This document shows, one piece after another, positions 1-7,966 of a DNA stretch of 41,222 bases (its first letter is position 1; the number at the start of each line of letters is the position of its first letter). Under the pieces are notes generated by a model that saw only the letters and a program-made list of their open reading frames with translations, did not search any database and was not told the DNA's origin. Source of the stretch: an uncultured Ruminococcus sp. (GTDB lineage Bacteria > Bacillota > Clostridia > Oscillospirales > Acutalibacteraceae); the NCBI GenBank assembly GCA_902761345.1, contig CACWKD010000011.1, positions 1-41,222 on the forward strand, read 5' to 3'. The position numbers were made by a program, and so were the translations under genes.

Positions 1-8
1 TGAGAACA

Positions 9-854
9 GTGATAGATAAGCTATTTACATATATGCAGTATCCTTTTGTAAGGTATGCTTTGATAGTTGGAGTTCTTATAGCACTGTGTTCATCTCTTTT
101 GGGTGTTACGCTTGTGTTAAAGAGATTTTCGTTTATAGGAGACGGATTGTCGCACGTTGCGTTTGGTGCAATAGCGATAGCAAGCGTTCTGAAAATAAGC
201 AACAGTATGATAATAGTTCTTCCGATAACGGTAATAAGTGCAATTCTTCTTTTGTGCGGAGGAAAGAAGATGAAGATAAAAGGCGATGCGTCGATAGCTA
301 TGATCTCGGTAGGATCGCTTGCATTTGGTTATCTTCTTATGCACGTTTTTTCAACATCGTCAAATCTATCGGGAGATGTTTGCAGTACGCTCTTCGGTTC
401 AGCCTCAATTCTTACGTTAACATTGTCGGAGGTATGGCTGTGTGTAGGTTTGTCAGTGGCAGTTGTAGTGATATTTGTAATGTGTTATAACAAAATATTT
501 GCAGTAACTTTTGATGAAGATTTTGCAAGAGCTTCGGGAACAAAGACAAGTGCATATAATCTTATGCTTGCAACAATTATTGCGGTAATAATCGTACTTG
601 CTATGAACCTTGTAGGATCGCTGCTTATATCTGCTCTTGTAATATTTCCTGCACTTTCAGCTATGAGAATTTTCCGAAGCTTTAAGGCGGTAACAGTATT
701 TTCCGCAGTGCTGTCGGTAATTTGTGCCTTTAGCGGAATAATAATTTCAATACTTGCTTCTGCTCCCGTAGGCTCAACAATAGTAGCAGTAGATGTTGTA
801 ATGTTTGCATTATGCTGTCTGTTCGGTAAGCTTGTAGGAGGTAGTACAAGATGA
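9..854 (+). CDS. znuB: Zinc/manganese ABC transporter permease (ZnuB/ABC-3 family)
   Basis: This is a polytopic inner-membrane permease of the ABC-3 family, which imports Zn2+ or Mn2+ with an ATPase (ZnuC) and a solute-binding lipoprotein (ZnuA), both presumably upstream of the window. About eight hydrophobic segments fill its 281 residues. Family landmarks are the GDGLSHVAFG stretch near residues 45-55 and the NLVGSLLISALVIFPALSA stretch near 200-220. The first in-window start is GTG at 9. However, the frame continues back to a codon ending in TG at positions 1-2, and TGA at 1-3 looks like the stop of the preceding gene. The true start is therefore probably an xTGA overlap one base outside the window, adding three residues. 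The metal cannot be told from sequence. Family assignment is firm; the symbol is moderately sure. Confidence 0.87.
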   Translation: MIDKLFTYMQYPFVRYALIVGVLIALCSSLLGVTLVLKRFSFIGDGLSHVAFGAIAIASVLKISNSMIIVLPITVISAILLLCGGKKMKIKGDASIAMISVGSLAFGYLLMHVFSTSSNLSGDVCSTLFGSASILTLTLSEVWLCVGLSVAVVVIFVMCYNKIFAVTFDEDFARASGTKTSAYNLMLATIIAVIIVLAMNLVGSLLISALVIFPALSAMRIFRSFKAVTVFSAVLSVICAFSGIIISILASAPVGSTIVAVDVVMFALCCLFGKLVGGSTR

Positions 855-1885
855 AGCGTTTTTTAGCGGCTTTAATTATAGCGGTGACAGTTATTTTTGC
901 AGCAGGCTGTTCTTCTGAAAATAATACTATTCAGGAAGAACCATATAAAAGGGAACTGTTTGCGTTAGATACAATAATAGATTTTACTATATACAATGAA
1001 AAAGCGGAAGAAATATCAGATTTATCCGAGGCAAGGATAAAAGAACTTGAAAAGCTGTTATCGGTAACAGACGAAAACAGCGAGATAAGTCGTATAAATA
1101 ATTCAAGCGAACCTGTAAGTGTAAGCCGTGACACATTTAATGTAATGAAAATCGCCTGTGAAGTGAATGAACTGTCACAGGGAAGCCTTGATCCGACAAT
1201 ATACCCGATAGTGAAGCTCTGGGGATTTACGACGGGAGAAAATCGTGTGCCAACCTCGGATGAAATCAGCAAAACATTACCGTTAGTAAATGCTTCTGAG
1301 ATAATTTTAGATGAAAGCAATTTAACAGTAGCCGTTCCCGAAGGAACAGAAGTTGATCTTGGTGCTGTTGCAAAGGGATATATATCTCAGGAAGTTAAAA
1401 AAATGATGAAAGAAAACGGTGTAGAAAGTGCAGTTTTGTCGTTTGGAGGAAATATTCAGACAATAGGATCAAAAAACGGCGAAAGCTGGAAGATAGGTGT
1501 TAAATACCCTTTTACGCAGGATAGCTTTATTATACTTCATCTTGGCGAAACAGCCGTAATAACATCGGCAACAGACCAGCGCTTTTTTACACAGGACGGA
1601 AAACAATATCATCATATCATAGACCCGTCAAGCGGTTATCCTGCCGATAACAGCACTTTATCTGTAACAGTGATATGTGAGGACGGTGCAAAAGCAGACG
1701 CATTATCAACAGCATTGTTTGTTATGGGACGAGAGAGGGCAGAGAAGTTCTGGAAAAATAATAACGATTTTGAATATATATTGCTTGACGATAATTCAAA
1801 TGTATATGTAACATCCGGTCTTAAAGACAAAATGAGGCTTGCCGATGGGTATGATTTTATTAATTTGAATTATATAGAAAAATAA
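851..1885 (+). CDS. apbE: FAD:protein FMN transferase, ApbE-family lipoprotein
   Basis: ApbE enzymes use FAD to attach FMN covalently to Thr/Ser of extracytoplasmic flavoproteins, such as Rnf/Nqr subunits and FMN-binding-domain reductases. The protein begins with a lipoprotein signal (MKRFLAAL... AAGC, lipid Cys at residue 20). It then shows the family signatures GSLDPTIYPIVKLWGF, VDLGAVAKGY, SFGGNIQTIG, a HHIIDPSSGYPA metal/FAD-binding segment and DALSTALFVMG, in the usual order and at usual length (344 aa). Its ATG overlaps the znuB stop as ATGA, with GGAGG at 837-841, so it is translationally coupled to the metal transporter. ApbE needs a divalent metal (usually Mg2+), but the reason for this pairing is unknown. 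A terminator follows directly. Confidence 0.93.
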   Translation: MKRFLAALIIAVTVIFAAGCSSENNTIQEEPYKRELFALDTIIDFTIYNEKAEEISDLSEARIKELEKLLSVTDENSEISRINNSSEPVSVSRDTFNVMKIACEVNELSQGSLDPTIYPIVKLWGFTTGENRVPTSDEISKTLPLVNASEIILDESNLTVAVPEGTEVDLGAVAKGYISQEVKKMMKENGVESAVLSFGGNIQTIGSKNGESWKIGVKYPFTQDSFIILHLGETAVITSATDQRFFTQDGKQYHHIIDPSSGYPADNSTLSVTVICEDGAKADALSTALFVMGRERAEKFWKNNNDFEYILLDDNSNVYVTSGLKDKMRLADGYDFINLNYIEK

Positions 1886-1900
1886 CCGTACAATGCAAAC

Positions 1901-1945
1901 AAAAAAGACTTCTTGAAAATTAACTTCAAGAGGTCCTTTTTTTTA
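1901..1945 (+). terminator. Intrinsic terminator after apbE
   Basis: An 11-bp stem (1907-1917 with 1925-1935, one wobble) and a 7-nt loop are followed by a run of eight T residues. It ends the znuB-apbE transcript and isolates the two-component operon downstream. Confidence 0.9.
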
Positions 1946-1974
1946 CTAAAATTGATAATCGTTATCTAAAGATA

Positions 1975-2003
1975 TTGCAATGAGTTTAATTTTATTTTAT
2001 ACT
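1975..2003 (+). promoter_or_regulatory. Predicted sigma-A promoter of the two-component operon
   Basis: TTGCAA (1975-1980), a 17-nt spacer and TATACT (1998-2003) lie about 70 bases upstream of the response-regulator start and just after the apbE terminator. Confidence 0.6.
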
Positions 2004-2075
2004 ATAATTATAAAATGTTGATTTAGCTGTATTTGTGATAGTGAAGTAAAAAAATTGTATATTAGGATGGTTTGT

Positions 2076-2750
2076 ATGTATAGGATATTGTTAGTTGAGG
2101 ACGATGAAAATATTCAAACTTTGATTTATAATTATTTTACAAAGAAAGAAACAGACGCTTTTACAGTCGAGATAGCCGCAGACGGAGAAACAGGACTTGA
2201 AAAAGCGTATGAGAACCGTTACGATTTATTACTGCTGGATATTATGTTGCCTGAGTTAGACGGTTTTGCCATTTGCAGGGAAATAAGAAAAGAAAGCGAT
2301 GTGCCTATTATTTTTATTACTGCAAGGGCGAACGAAACAGATATTCTTAACGGTTATGCAATTGGCTGTGACGATTATGTAGTCAAGCCGTTTCCACTGC
2401 CTGTTCTGTATCAGAAAGTGAACGCTCTGATAAAACGCTCCAAAGGATTGGTACGTTCAAAGATATTCAGCGCGGGAAATCTGTCGCTAAACCCCAATAA
2501 CGGTATGGTTATATGTTCAGGTCAGGAGATAAAGCTAACGGCAAAGGAGTATGCGATATTAAAAGTATTGCTCGAAAACAAAGGAATGATAATAAGCCGT
2601 GACAGATTAATTGATATAGTATGGGGCTATAACAGTGGTACAGACGAAAGAGTACTTGATACTCATATGAGAAACCTAAGAAAAGCATTGGGTGCAAACG
2701 GCAAACAAATAAAGACGGCGATCAGACGAGGATATAAGATAGAGGATTAG
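2076..2750 (+). CDS. OmpR/PhoB-family response regulator
   Basis: A 224-residue DNA-binding response regulator. The receiver domain (about residues 1-115) has the acidic pocket D9/D10, phosphoacceptor D55 (LLLLDIMLPELDGF), the T/A position ITAR and K104 (VVKPF). The C-terminal winged helix (about 125-224) has LTAKEYAILKVLLENKG and the typical RVLDTHMRNLRKAL recognition helix. The frame opens with a TTG at 2055 and an ATG at 2067. I prefer ATG 2076 because the AGGATGG ribosome site at 2064-2070 lies six bases upstream and MYRILLVEDDE is the canonical family start. It forms an operon with the kinase that starts four bases after its stop. Targets are unknown; the adjacent sugar cluster is the obvious candidate. 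Confidence 0.93.
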   Translation: MYRILLVEDDENIQTLIYNYFTKKETDAFTVEIAADGETGLEKAYENRYDLLLLDIMLPELDGFAICREIRKESDVPIIFITARANETDILNGYAIGCDDYVVKPFPLPVLYQKVNALIKRSKGLVRSKIFSAGNLSLNPNNGMVICSGQEIKLTAKEYAILKVLLENKGMIISRDRLIDIVWGYNSGTDERVLDTHMRNLRKALGANGKQIKTAIRRGYKIED

Positions 2751-2753
2751 TGA

Positions 2754-4415
2754 ATGGAAGCTAAACTAAAAAAACAGAAAAAGAGACTGCTTTTGCGTGT
2801 AGTGCTGATTTTGTTTGCAGTATGGATATCAGTATCAGCGGCGTTCTGTACTATATTACTTTACAGCGAAAAAAACAAAGTACAAAATAACGAGCTTGCA
2901 AATTTATCATATGAAGAGCAGCAGATATCCGAGGCAACACACTCCTATAATTATTATGAATATGTTTATAATAGCTTGACTGATTTTCTGTATTTTAATA
3001 ATAGTACAAAAAGGAATTGGAATGCTCAGGTTATTTTGATTGACACAGAAAGCCAAGAGACTGTTGTAAATACAGATAAGAAAATTATAGTAAACTATGG
3101 TTTTAAAGCAAGAGCAGACGCACCGTCAAGCACTTACTGTTTTCTTGACTATGATACAGTTCGTAATTCTCTGAACATAGAACAGCGTGAAATGATTACG
3201 AAGTGGCTTAAGACAAAGCGAGATGATGAAAAAAGCTATGAATTGATATGTACTGAATTTCAAATATGGTATGAAAATATTATTCCTCTGGAACTGCAAA
3301 TTGTCCTTACCGGAAATGAAAAAAGCTGGTTTATATCAGATGAAGTTATAGAAACAATTAGCTTGGAAAAAAACATAATTTCAGATGAAGATGTCTATGT
3401 CTGTAATGAAATGCAGCGAAATATTATACCAAAAGATTTTTTTCTCAGCGAACTTGGAACAAACGATTTGATAAGCCTGCTTACACCCGAACAGCAAAAC
3501 AGTACAGCAGAAATGGTACGGATAAGTATGTTTGAATATGTTTTTTATACATCAGATTACATATCTTATTATGATGAGTTTTATAATAACGATTTTACAG
3601 GTTTAAACGAAAGCCCCATATTACTTATTATAAAATATGCAAAGAAAATTGATATGTGGGAGATATGCAAGACAAAGCTTGCAGTCGGAGTATCTTTGAT
3701 ATTTGTTTTCTTTTTGATAATTGCACTAATAATGTATTTTATGATATGGAAAATGATTAAAACCCAGGCATTACAGGAACAGAACCGTATTGACCTTACC
3801 AATGCACTTGCGCACGATATTAAAACGCCGCTGTTTGTTATAAGCGGTTATGCGTATAGCTTGAAAGAGAATATTGACGAAGAAGAGCGTGATACATATT
3901 TAGAGAAAATTATAGAACAAACAGATAGGATCAATGATATGGTGCATAAAATGCTTGATCTCAGCAAGCTTAGTTCCTATAATATGACGTTAAACCGTAC
4001 TGATTTTAATTTGTCTGAGTTGGTTAAAGAAATACTTGACGATTATACAGTGCTGCCCGACGGAAAGGTTATTTTGGAGAAGTTTAGCGGAGAATGTACA
4101 GTAAACGCAGATAAAGACCTAATCAGAACAGCCCTGCAAAATCTTATTGATAACGCTGTAAACTATTCTCTGCCTGAAACAGAAATAAATATCGAAATTA
4201 TTGATAAGACTGTAAAGGTTTCAAATCAGAGCGAACCGCTTACAAAAGCAGACCTCAAACAAATATGGCATCCGTATGTTCGCAAGGACAAGAGCCGACA
4301 TAAAAAGGGAAACGGCTTGGGACTTTCAATCGTAAAATCAATCTTTGATCTACACGGTGTAAAATGCGAGTTGAATATGAAAGATACAACATTTATATGT
4401 AGTGTTTTGTTTTGA
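2754..4415 (+). CDS. Sensor histidine kinase
   Basis: A 553-residue membrane kinase, partner of the preceding regulator. A membrane segment near residues 13-33 and another near 305-332 bracket an extracellular region of about 270 residues that matches no sensor domain I recognise. The cytoplasmic part has the H-box with phospho-accepting H354 (ALAHDIKTPL), the N-box NLIDNAVNYS and the G-box KGNGLGLSIV. No HAMP domain is evident between the second membrane segment and the H-box; only a short linker is present. The large private sensor region suggests an envelope or small-molecule signal, which is inference. ATG follows the regulator's TAG by three bases. Confidence 0.93.
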   Translation: MEAKLKKQKKRLLLRVVLILFAVWISVSAAFCTILLYSEKNKVQNNELANLSYEEQQISEATHSYNYYEYVYNSLTDFLYFNNSTKRNWNAQVILIDTESQETVVNTDKKIIVNYGFKARADAPSSTYCFLDYDTVRNSLNIEQREMITKWLKTKRDDEKSYELICTEFQIWYENIIPLELQIVLTGNEKSWFISDEVIETISLEKNIISDEDVYVCNEMQRNIIPKDFFLSELGTNDLISLLTPEQQNSTAEMVRISMFEYVFYTSDYISYYDEFYNNDFTGLNESPILLIIKYAKKIDMWEICKTKLAVGVSLIFVFFLIIALIMYFMIWKMIKTQALQEQNRIDLTNALAHDIKTPLFVISGYAYSLKENIDEEERDTYLEKIIEQTDRINDMVHKMLDLSKLSSYNMTLNRTDFNLSELVKEILDDYTVLPDGKVILEKFSGECTVNADKDLIRTALQNLIDNAVNYSLPETEINIEIIDKTVKVSNQSEPLTKADLKQIWHPYVRKDKSRHKKGNGLGLSIVKSIFDLHGVKCELNMKDTTFICSVLF

Positions 4416-4485
4416 AGAATTTGATGCTATATTTGCTAAATTGATATAAAAAGTTGAAACAGGAGAAAATCTTTGATCTTTACAC

Positions 4486-4514
4486 TTGTTAAACTGAGAT
4501 AGTTATGGTAAAAT
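4486..4514 (+). promoter_or_regulatory. Predicted promoter of the sugar cluster
   Basis: TTGTTA (4486-4491), a 17-nt spacer and TAAAAT (4509-4514) lie about 50 bases before wecE. The -10 is imperfect, so an activator may be needed. No terminator separates this from the kinase gene, so read-through is possible. Confidence 0.5.
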
Positions 4515-4565
4515 ACAAATAGTGCAATTTTGAGTACAGTTTTTTAATAATGGAGATGTTCAAAA

Positions 4566-5696
4566 ATGATACCCTTTAATACCCCTCCTTTTGTGGGAAA
4601 AGAACTCGACTATATGAAACAGGCGATAGAGTCTAAAAAAATTTGCGGCGACGGAGAGTTTACAAAAAAGTGTCACAGATTACTCGAACAGCAGACGGGC
4701 TGCGAAAAGGTTCTGCTGACAACATCGTGTAGTCATGCACTTGAAATGGCTGCGTTGCTAACTGAGATAAAGCCGGGTGACGAGGTTATCATGCCGTCAT
4801 ATACATTTGTATCCACAGCTAATGCTTTTGTACTGAGAGGTGCAGTTATAGTATTTGTAGATATTCGTCCCGATACGATGAATATTGACGAAACCCTTAT
4901 AGAGGACGCAATCACTTCAAAAACAAAAGCGATCGTTCCTGTTCATTATGCAGGAGTTGGCTGCGAAATGGACAAGATTACAGAAATTGCAAAAAAACAC
5001 AATTTGCTTGTAGTTGAGGACGCCGCACAGGGTGTAATGGCATACTATAAAGATCGTGCTCTTGGAACTATCGGAGATGTTGGCTGCTATTCCTTCCATG
5101 AAACAAAGAATTACAGTATGGGAGAGGGCGGCGCTGTTCTTGTAAATAATAGAGAAATGCATGAGCGTTCTGAAATTGTTCGTGAAAAGGGAACTAACCG
5201 CAGTCGTTTTCTCAGAGGACAGATAGACAAATATACCTGGGTAGATGTAGGCTCATCATATCTTCCAAGTGATATGAATGCGGCATATCTTTATGCGCAG
5301 CTTGAAATGGCAGAAGAGATCAATAATAATCGTCTTGCGTCATGGAACAAGTATTATGAAGCATTTGAGGAACTTGAAGAAAACGGTCTTGTACAGCGGC
5401 CGTTTATTCCTGATGAGTGCCGTCACAATGCGCATATGTTTTATCTTAAAGTGCGTGACATAGAGCAGCGAAGCGAGCTTATTGCTTACCTGAAAACAAA
5501 AGGGGTAGCTGCTGTGTTTCACTATATACCTCTTCATTCTGCTCAGGCGGGTCTTCGTTTCGGACGTTTCCACGGAGAGGATAAATATACAACTAAGGAG
5601 AGCGAGCGTTTGCTGCGTATTCCTATGTATTATGGTCTTACAGATAAAGAAATTAATTATGTTGTTGAAAGCGTTTACAGCTTTTTCAAAAGGTGA
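4566..5696 (+). CDS. wecE: dTDP-4-amino-4,6-dideoxygalactose transaminase
   Basis: A PLP-dependent DegT/DnrJ/EryC1/StrS aminotransferase, 376 aa. It closely matches E. coli WecE/RffA as I remember it, from the N-terminus (MIPFNTPP.VG.ELDYM) through GDEVIMPSYTFVSTANAFVLRGA and RPDTMNIDETLIE to FHGEDKYTTKESERLLR. The Schiff-base lysine is K181 in SFHETKNY. The expected reaction is dTDP-4-keto-6-deoxy-D-glucose plus glutamate to dTDP-4-amino-4,6-dideoxy-D-galactose (dTDP-Fuc4N) plus 2-oxoglutarate. The substrate is the product of RmlA and RmlB, encoded 3 kb downstream in the same cluster. The closeness to WecE makes this isomer more likely than the perosamine or viosamine types. Confidence 0.93.
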   Translation: MIPFNTPPFVGKELDYMKQAIESKKICGDGEFTKKCHRLLEQQTGCEKVLLTTSCSHALEMAALLTEIKPGDEVIMPSYTFVSTANAFVLRGAVIVFVDIRPDTMNIDETLIEDAITSKTKAIVPVHYAGVGCEMDKITEIAKKHNLLVVEDAAQGVMAYYKDRALGTIGDVGCYSFHETKNYSMGEGGAVLVNNREMHERSEIVREKGTNRSRFLRGQIDKYTWVDVGSSYLPSDMNAAYLYAQLEMAEEINNNRLASWNKYYEAFEELEENGLVQRPFIPDECRHNAHMFYLKVRDIEQRSELIAYLKTKGVAAVFHYIPLHSAQAGLRFGRFHGEDKYTTKESERLLRIPMYYGLTDKEINYVVESVYSFFKR

Positions 5697-5726
5697 ACTC
5701 AGATAAATAACAAACGGGGGTTATAA

Positions 5727-6254
5727 ATGGAGAACAGAGTTAGTATCAGAAAAATAACAGAAGAAGATACCGATAATATTATAAAATGGCGTAACAGTCC
5801 CGATGTTAATATCAATTTTATATATCGCCGCCCCTTAACAAGGGAAGATCATCTGAGTTGGCTTCACAATAAGGTTGATAAGGGCGAGGTTGCACAGTTT
5901 ATAATACATTCCGATGAATTGGAAAAAGATGTAGGTTCGGTATATCTCCGAGATATAGATTACAATTATCAAAAAGCAGAGTATGGTATCTTTATAGGCG
6001 AGGAGACTGCAAGAGGACATGGAATAGGAGCGGCAGCAGGAAAGCTTATACTCGAATATGGGTTTGAAGTGCTGAACCTTAACAGGATCTTTCTCAGAGT
6101 ATTTGCCCGCAACGAGCGTGCTATTAATTCGTACAAGAAAGCAGGCTTTGTGTATGAGGGATTGTTCCGCCAAGATGTAATTATTGACGGAGTTAAAGAA
6201 GACGTAGTTTTTATGTCGATACTGCGTGAAGATTACGAAAAATCAAAAGTTTAA
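5727..6254 (+). CDS. GNAT N-acetyltransferase, probable dTDP-Fuc4N acetyltransferase
   Basis: A 175-residue RimJ/RimL-type (Acetyltransf_3) GNAT protein. The acetyl-CoA loop is ETARGHGIGAAAGKLIL near residues 93-109, followed by the NLNRIFLRVFARNERAINSYKKAGF stretch in two halves that forms the CoA-side helix and strand. It sits 30 bases after wecE, with GGGGG ahead of its ATG. Position and family suggest that it acetylates the 4-amino group of dTDP-Fuc4N, the job WecD/RffC does in enterobacteria. It is not an obvious WecD orthologue in length or N-terminus, so the assignment rests on context; another amino-sugar substrate is possible. Confidence 0.82.
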   Translation: MENRVSIRKITEEDTDNIIKWRNSPDVNINFIYRRPLTREDHLSWLHNKVDKGEVAQFIIHSDELEKDVGSVYLRDIDYNYQKAEYGIFIGEETARGHGIGAAAGKLILEYGFEVLNLNRIFLRVFARNERAINSYKKAGFVYEGLFRQDVIIDGVKEDVVFMSILREDYEKSKV

Positions 6255-6278
6255 TATATACAGGTGGTTTTAAAAATT

Positions 6279-7250
6279 ATGAAAACAAAGCTTTCTTTTG
6301 TAATACCTTGTTACCGTTCTGAAAAAACTATCGGCATAGTTGTAGACGAGATCAGAAACACAGTTAATACAAGAAAAGAACTTTACGATTATGAGATAAT
6401 TCTTGTCAGCGATCATTCTCCCGATGATGTTTTTTCGGTTATCGAGGAACTTGCAAAAAAAGATAAACGCATATTGGGAATAGAGCTTGCAAAAAATTTC
6501 GGTCAGCATTCGGCTATTCTTGCAGGATTTCGTCATGTTACAGGAGATATTATTGTATGTATGGACGATGACGGTCAAACTCCACCTAATCAGATGTTTA
6601 AGCTTATAGACAGTCTTGATGATGAGTGTGACGTTGCGTTTGCACGATATGAGAGCAAAAAACATTCGCCGTTCAGAAATTTTGGCAGTCATATTAATGA
6701 TCTTATGGCACGTTACTTGATAGACAAGCCGAAAGAACTTAAGATTATGAGCTACTTTGCCTGCAAGCGTTATGTTGTTGATGAAGTAGTACGTTATGAT
6801 AACCCCTATCCTTATATGTCCGGACTGTTGCTTCGTACTACAAAGAATATAAAGAATGTTACAATTAAACATCGTGACCGTATAGAGGGCGAGTCGGGAT
6901 ATAAGTTTGGCAAGCTGATCAGTTTGTGGGTCAATGGATTTACGTCTTTTTCAGTAAAACCTCTGCGTGCGGCAACTGTTGTAGGCGCAACAAGCTCAGT
7001 GATTGGATTTATCTATGGAATTTATATTATTATAAATAAGCTGATAAACCCCTTAACGCCGCTCGGATACAGTTCAATGATGGCAGTTTTCCTTTTTATT
7101 GGCGGTATAATAATGATAATGCTTGGAATAATCGGCGAGTATGTAGGTCGAATATATATATGTTTGAACGAGGCACCACAGTATGTAATTCGCCGCAAGG
7201 TGTCTTTTCCCGATAATAATGATGGAGCAGATAAGAAAAATGACAGATAA
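6279..7250 (+). CDS. GT2 polyprenyl-phosphate glycosyltransferase (GtrB/ArnC/CsbB-like)
   Basis: A family-2 glycosyltransferase of 323 aa. The GT-A domain has the N-terminal SFVIPCYRSEKT strand, LVSDHSPDD and the metal-site MDDDGQTPP (aspartates near residues 92-94). Two membrane helices at the C-terminus (about 225-260 and 265-295) are typical of GtrB, ArnC, CsbB and DPM1-type enzymes, which load a sugar on undecaprenyl phosphate at the cytoplasmic face. The frame has a GTG at 6264, but ATG 6279 gives the family start and follows an AGGTGG site. Two SMR-like genes directly follow, the arrangement seen for carrier-lipid flippases, so the predicted product is polyprenyl-phosphate-Fuc4NAc. The sugar identity is inferred. 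Confidence 0.88.
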   Translation: MKTKLSFVIPCYRSEKTIGIVVDEIRNTVNTRKELYDYEIILVSDHSPDDVFSVIEELAKKDKRILGIELAKNFGQHSAILAGFRHVTGDIIVCMDDDGQTPPNQMFKLIDSLDDECDVAFARYESKKHSPFRNFGSHINDLMARYLIDKPKELKIMSYFACKRYVVDEVVRYDNPYPYMSGLLLRTTKNIKNVTIKHRDRIEGESGYKFGKLISLWVNGFTSFSVKPLRAATVVGATSSVIGFIYGIYIIINKLINPLTPLGYSSMMAVFLFIGGIIMIMLGIIGEYVGRIYICLNEAPQYVIRRKVSFPDNNDGADKKNDR

Positions 7251-7596
7251 GAAAAAAAGTTCTAATATAAAAAGCTTAATATTTCTACACATAATATTGC
7301 TTATTTATGTAGGCAGCAGCGTTATGTCAAAGTTAGCGTCGGGACAGCAGTTTTTATCATTTAAATTTATCTTGATGTACGGGGGCGTAGTATTGCTTTT
7401 GATGGTATATGCTGTTTTATGGCAGCAGGTACTGAAACGGCTGCCGCTAACAGTTGCGTTTGCAAATAAATCAGCGGTAATGATATGGGGAATGATAATT
7501 GGTGCGATAATGTGGCATGAGAAGATCACATGGCTGATGATAGCAGGAACAATTATAATAGTTATAGGAGTATGTCTGGTGGTGATGGAGGATTAA
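7240..7596 (+). CDS. SMR/EamA-like small membrane protein 1 (putative lipid-sugar flippase half)
   Basis: A four-helix hydrophobic protein of 118 aa with the fold pattern of EmrE, ArnE and ArnF: helices near residues 12-30, 40-60, 68-88 and 94-114. It has a conserved-type LPLTVAFAN loop and an MWHEKITW turn before the last helix. Upstream in-frame ATGs at 7219 and 7222 exist, but GGAG at 7224-7227 favours ATG 7240, which overlaps the glycosyltransferase end by 11 bases. Together with the next gene it resembles the ArnE/ArnF pair that flips undecaprenyl-phosphate-aminoarabinose. Role in flipping polyprenyl-P-sugar is inference from position; a drug-efflux role cannot be excluded by sequence alone. 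Confidence 0.78.
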   Translation: MTDKKKSSNIKSLIFLHIILLIYVGSSVMSKLASGQQFLSFKFILMYGGVVLLLMVYAVLWQQVLKRLPLTVAFANKSAVMIWGMIIGAIMWHEKITWLMIAGTIIIVIGVCLVVMED

Positions 7597-7966
7597 TCTT
7601 TCGGTTGTTTTTATATTTATATTTTTAGGATCGGTTTTTCTTTCATCAATATCGCAGGTAATATTAAAAAAGAGTGCGAATGAGAAACACGAGAGTCTGA
7701 TAAAAGAATATTTGAATGTACGAGTAATAACAGCGTATGCAATGTTTTTTGCGTCAACGATAATTACGGTATTTGCCTATAAGTATGTGCCGTTATCGTT
7801 AGGACCCGTACTCGAATCGTGCGGATATGTCTTTGTAGCAGTATTATCATATATTTTTCTGAAAGAGCGTCTAAAAAAGAAACAGATAATAGGTCTTGTA
7901 CTTATCACTGTCGGAGTTTTGATAGTTTCTTTCGGACGATATTTTAAGCAAATTGCCGAAGAATAA
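7592..7966 (+). CDS. SMR/EamA-like small membrane protein 2, start codon non-canonical
   Basis: The second SMR-like gene. The first standard start in frame is TTG 7712, which would give only 84 residues and lose helix 1. The frame is open from 7586, and 7598-7711 encodes a convincing first helix ([20 protein letters not shown]) and an ILKKSANEK loop, so the full four-helix protein of about 124 aa begins near ATT 7592. That codon overlaps the TAA of the preceding gene, as ATG does in coupled genes, with GGTGG nine bases upstream. Either ATT is used as a rare start, or an ATG was lost by mutation or sequencing error. The 3' end abuts rmlA abnormally (see that entry). Proposed partner of SMR1 in a heterodimeric flippase. 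Confidence 0.65.
   Translation: MNLSVVFIFIFLGSVFLSSISQVILKKSANEKHESLIKEYLNVRVITAYAMFFASTIITVFAYKYVPLSLGPVLESCGYVFVAVLSYIFLKERLKKKQIIGLVLITVGVLIVSFGRYFKQIAEE

Noticed and set aside
7712-7966. 84-residue protein starting at TTG 7712
   Set aside because: It would lack the first of four SMR helices, while an uninterrupted helix-coding frame exists just upstream; the longer gene is favoured.
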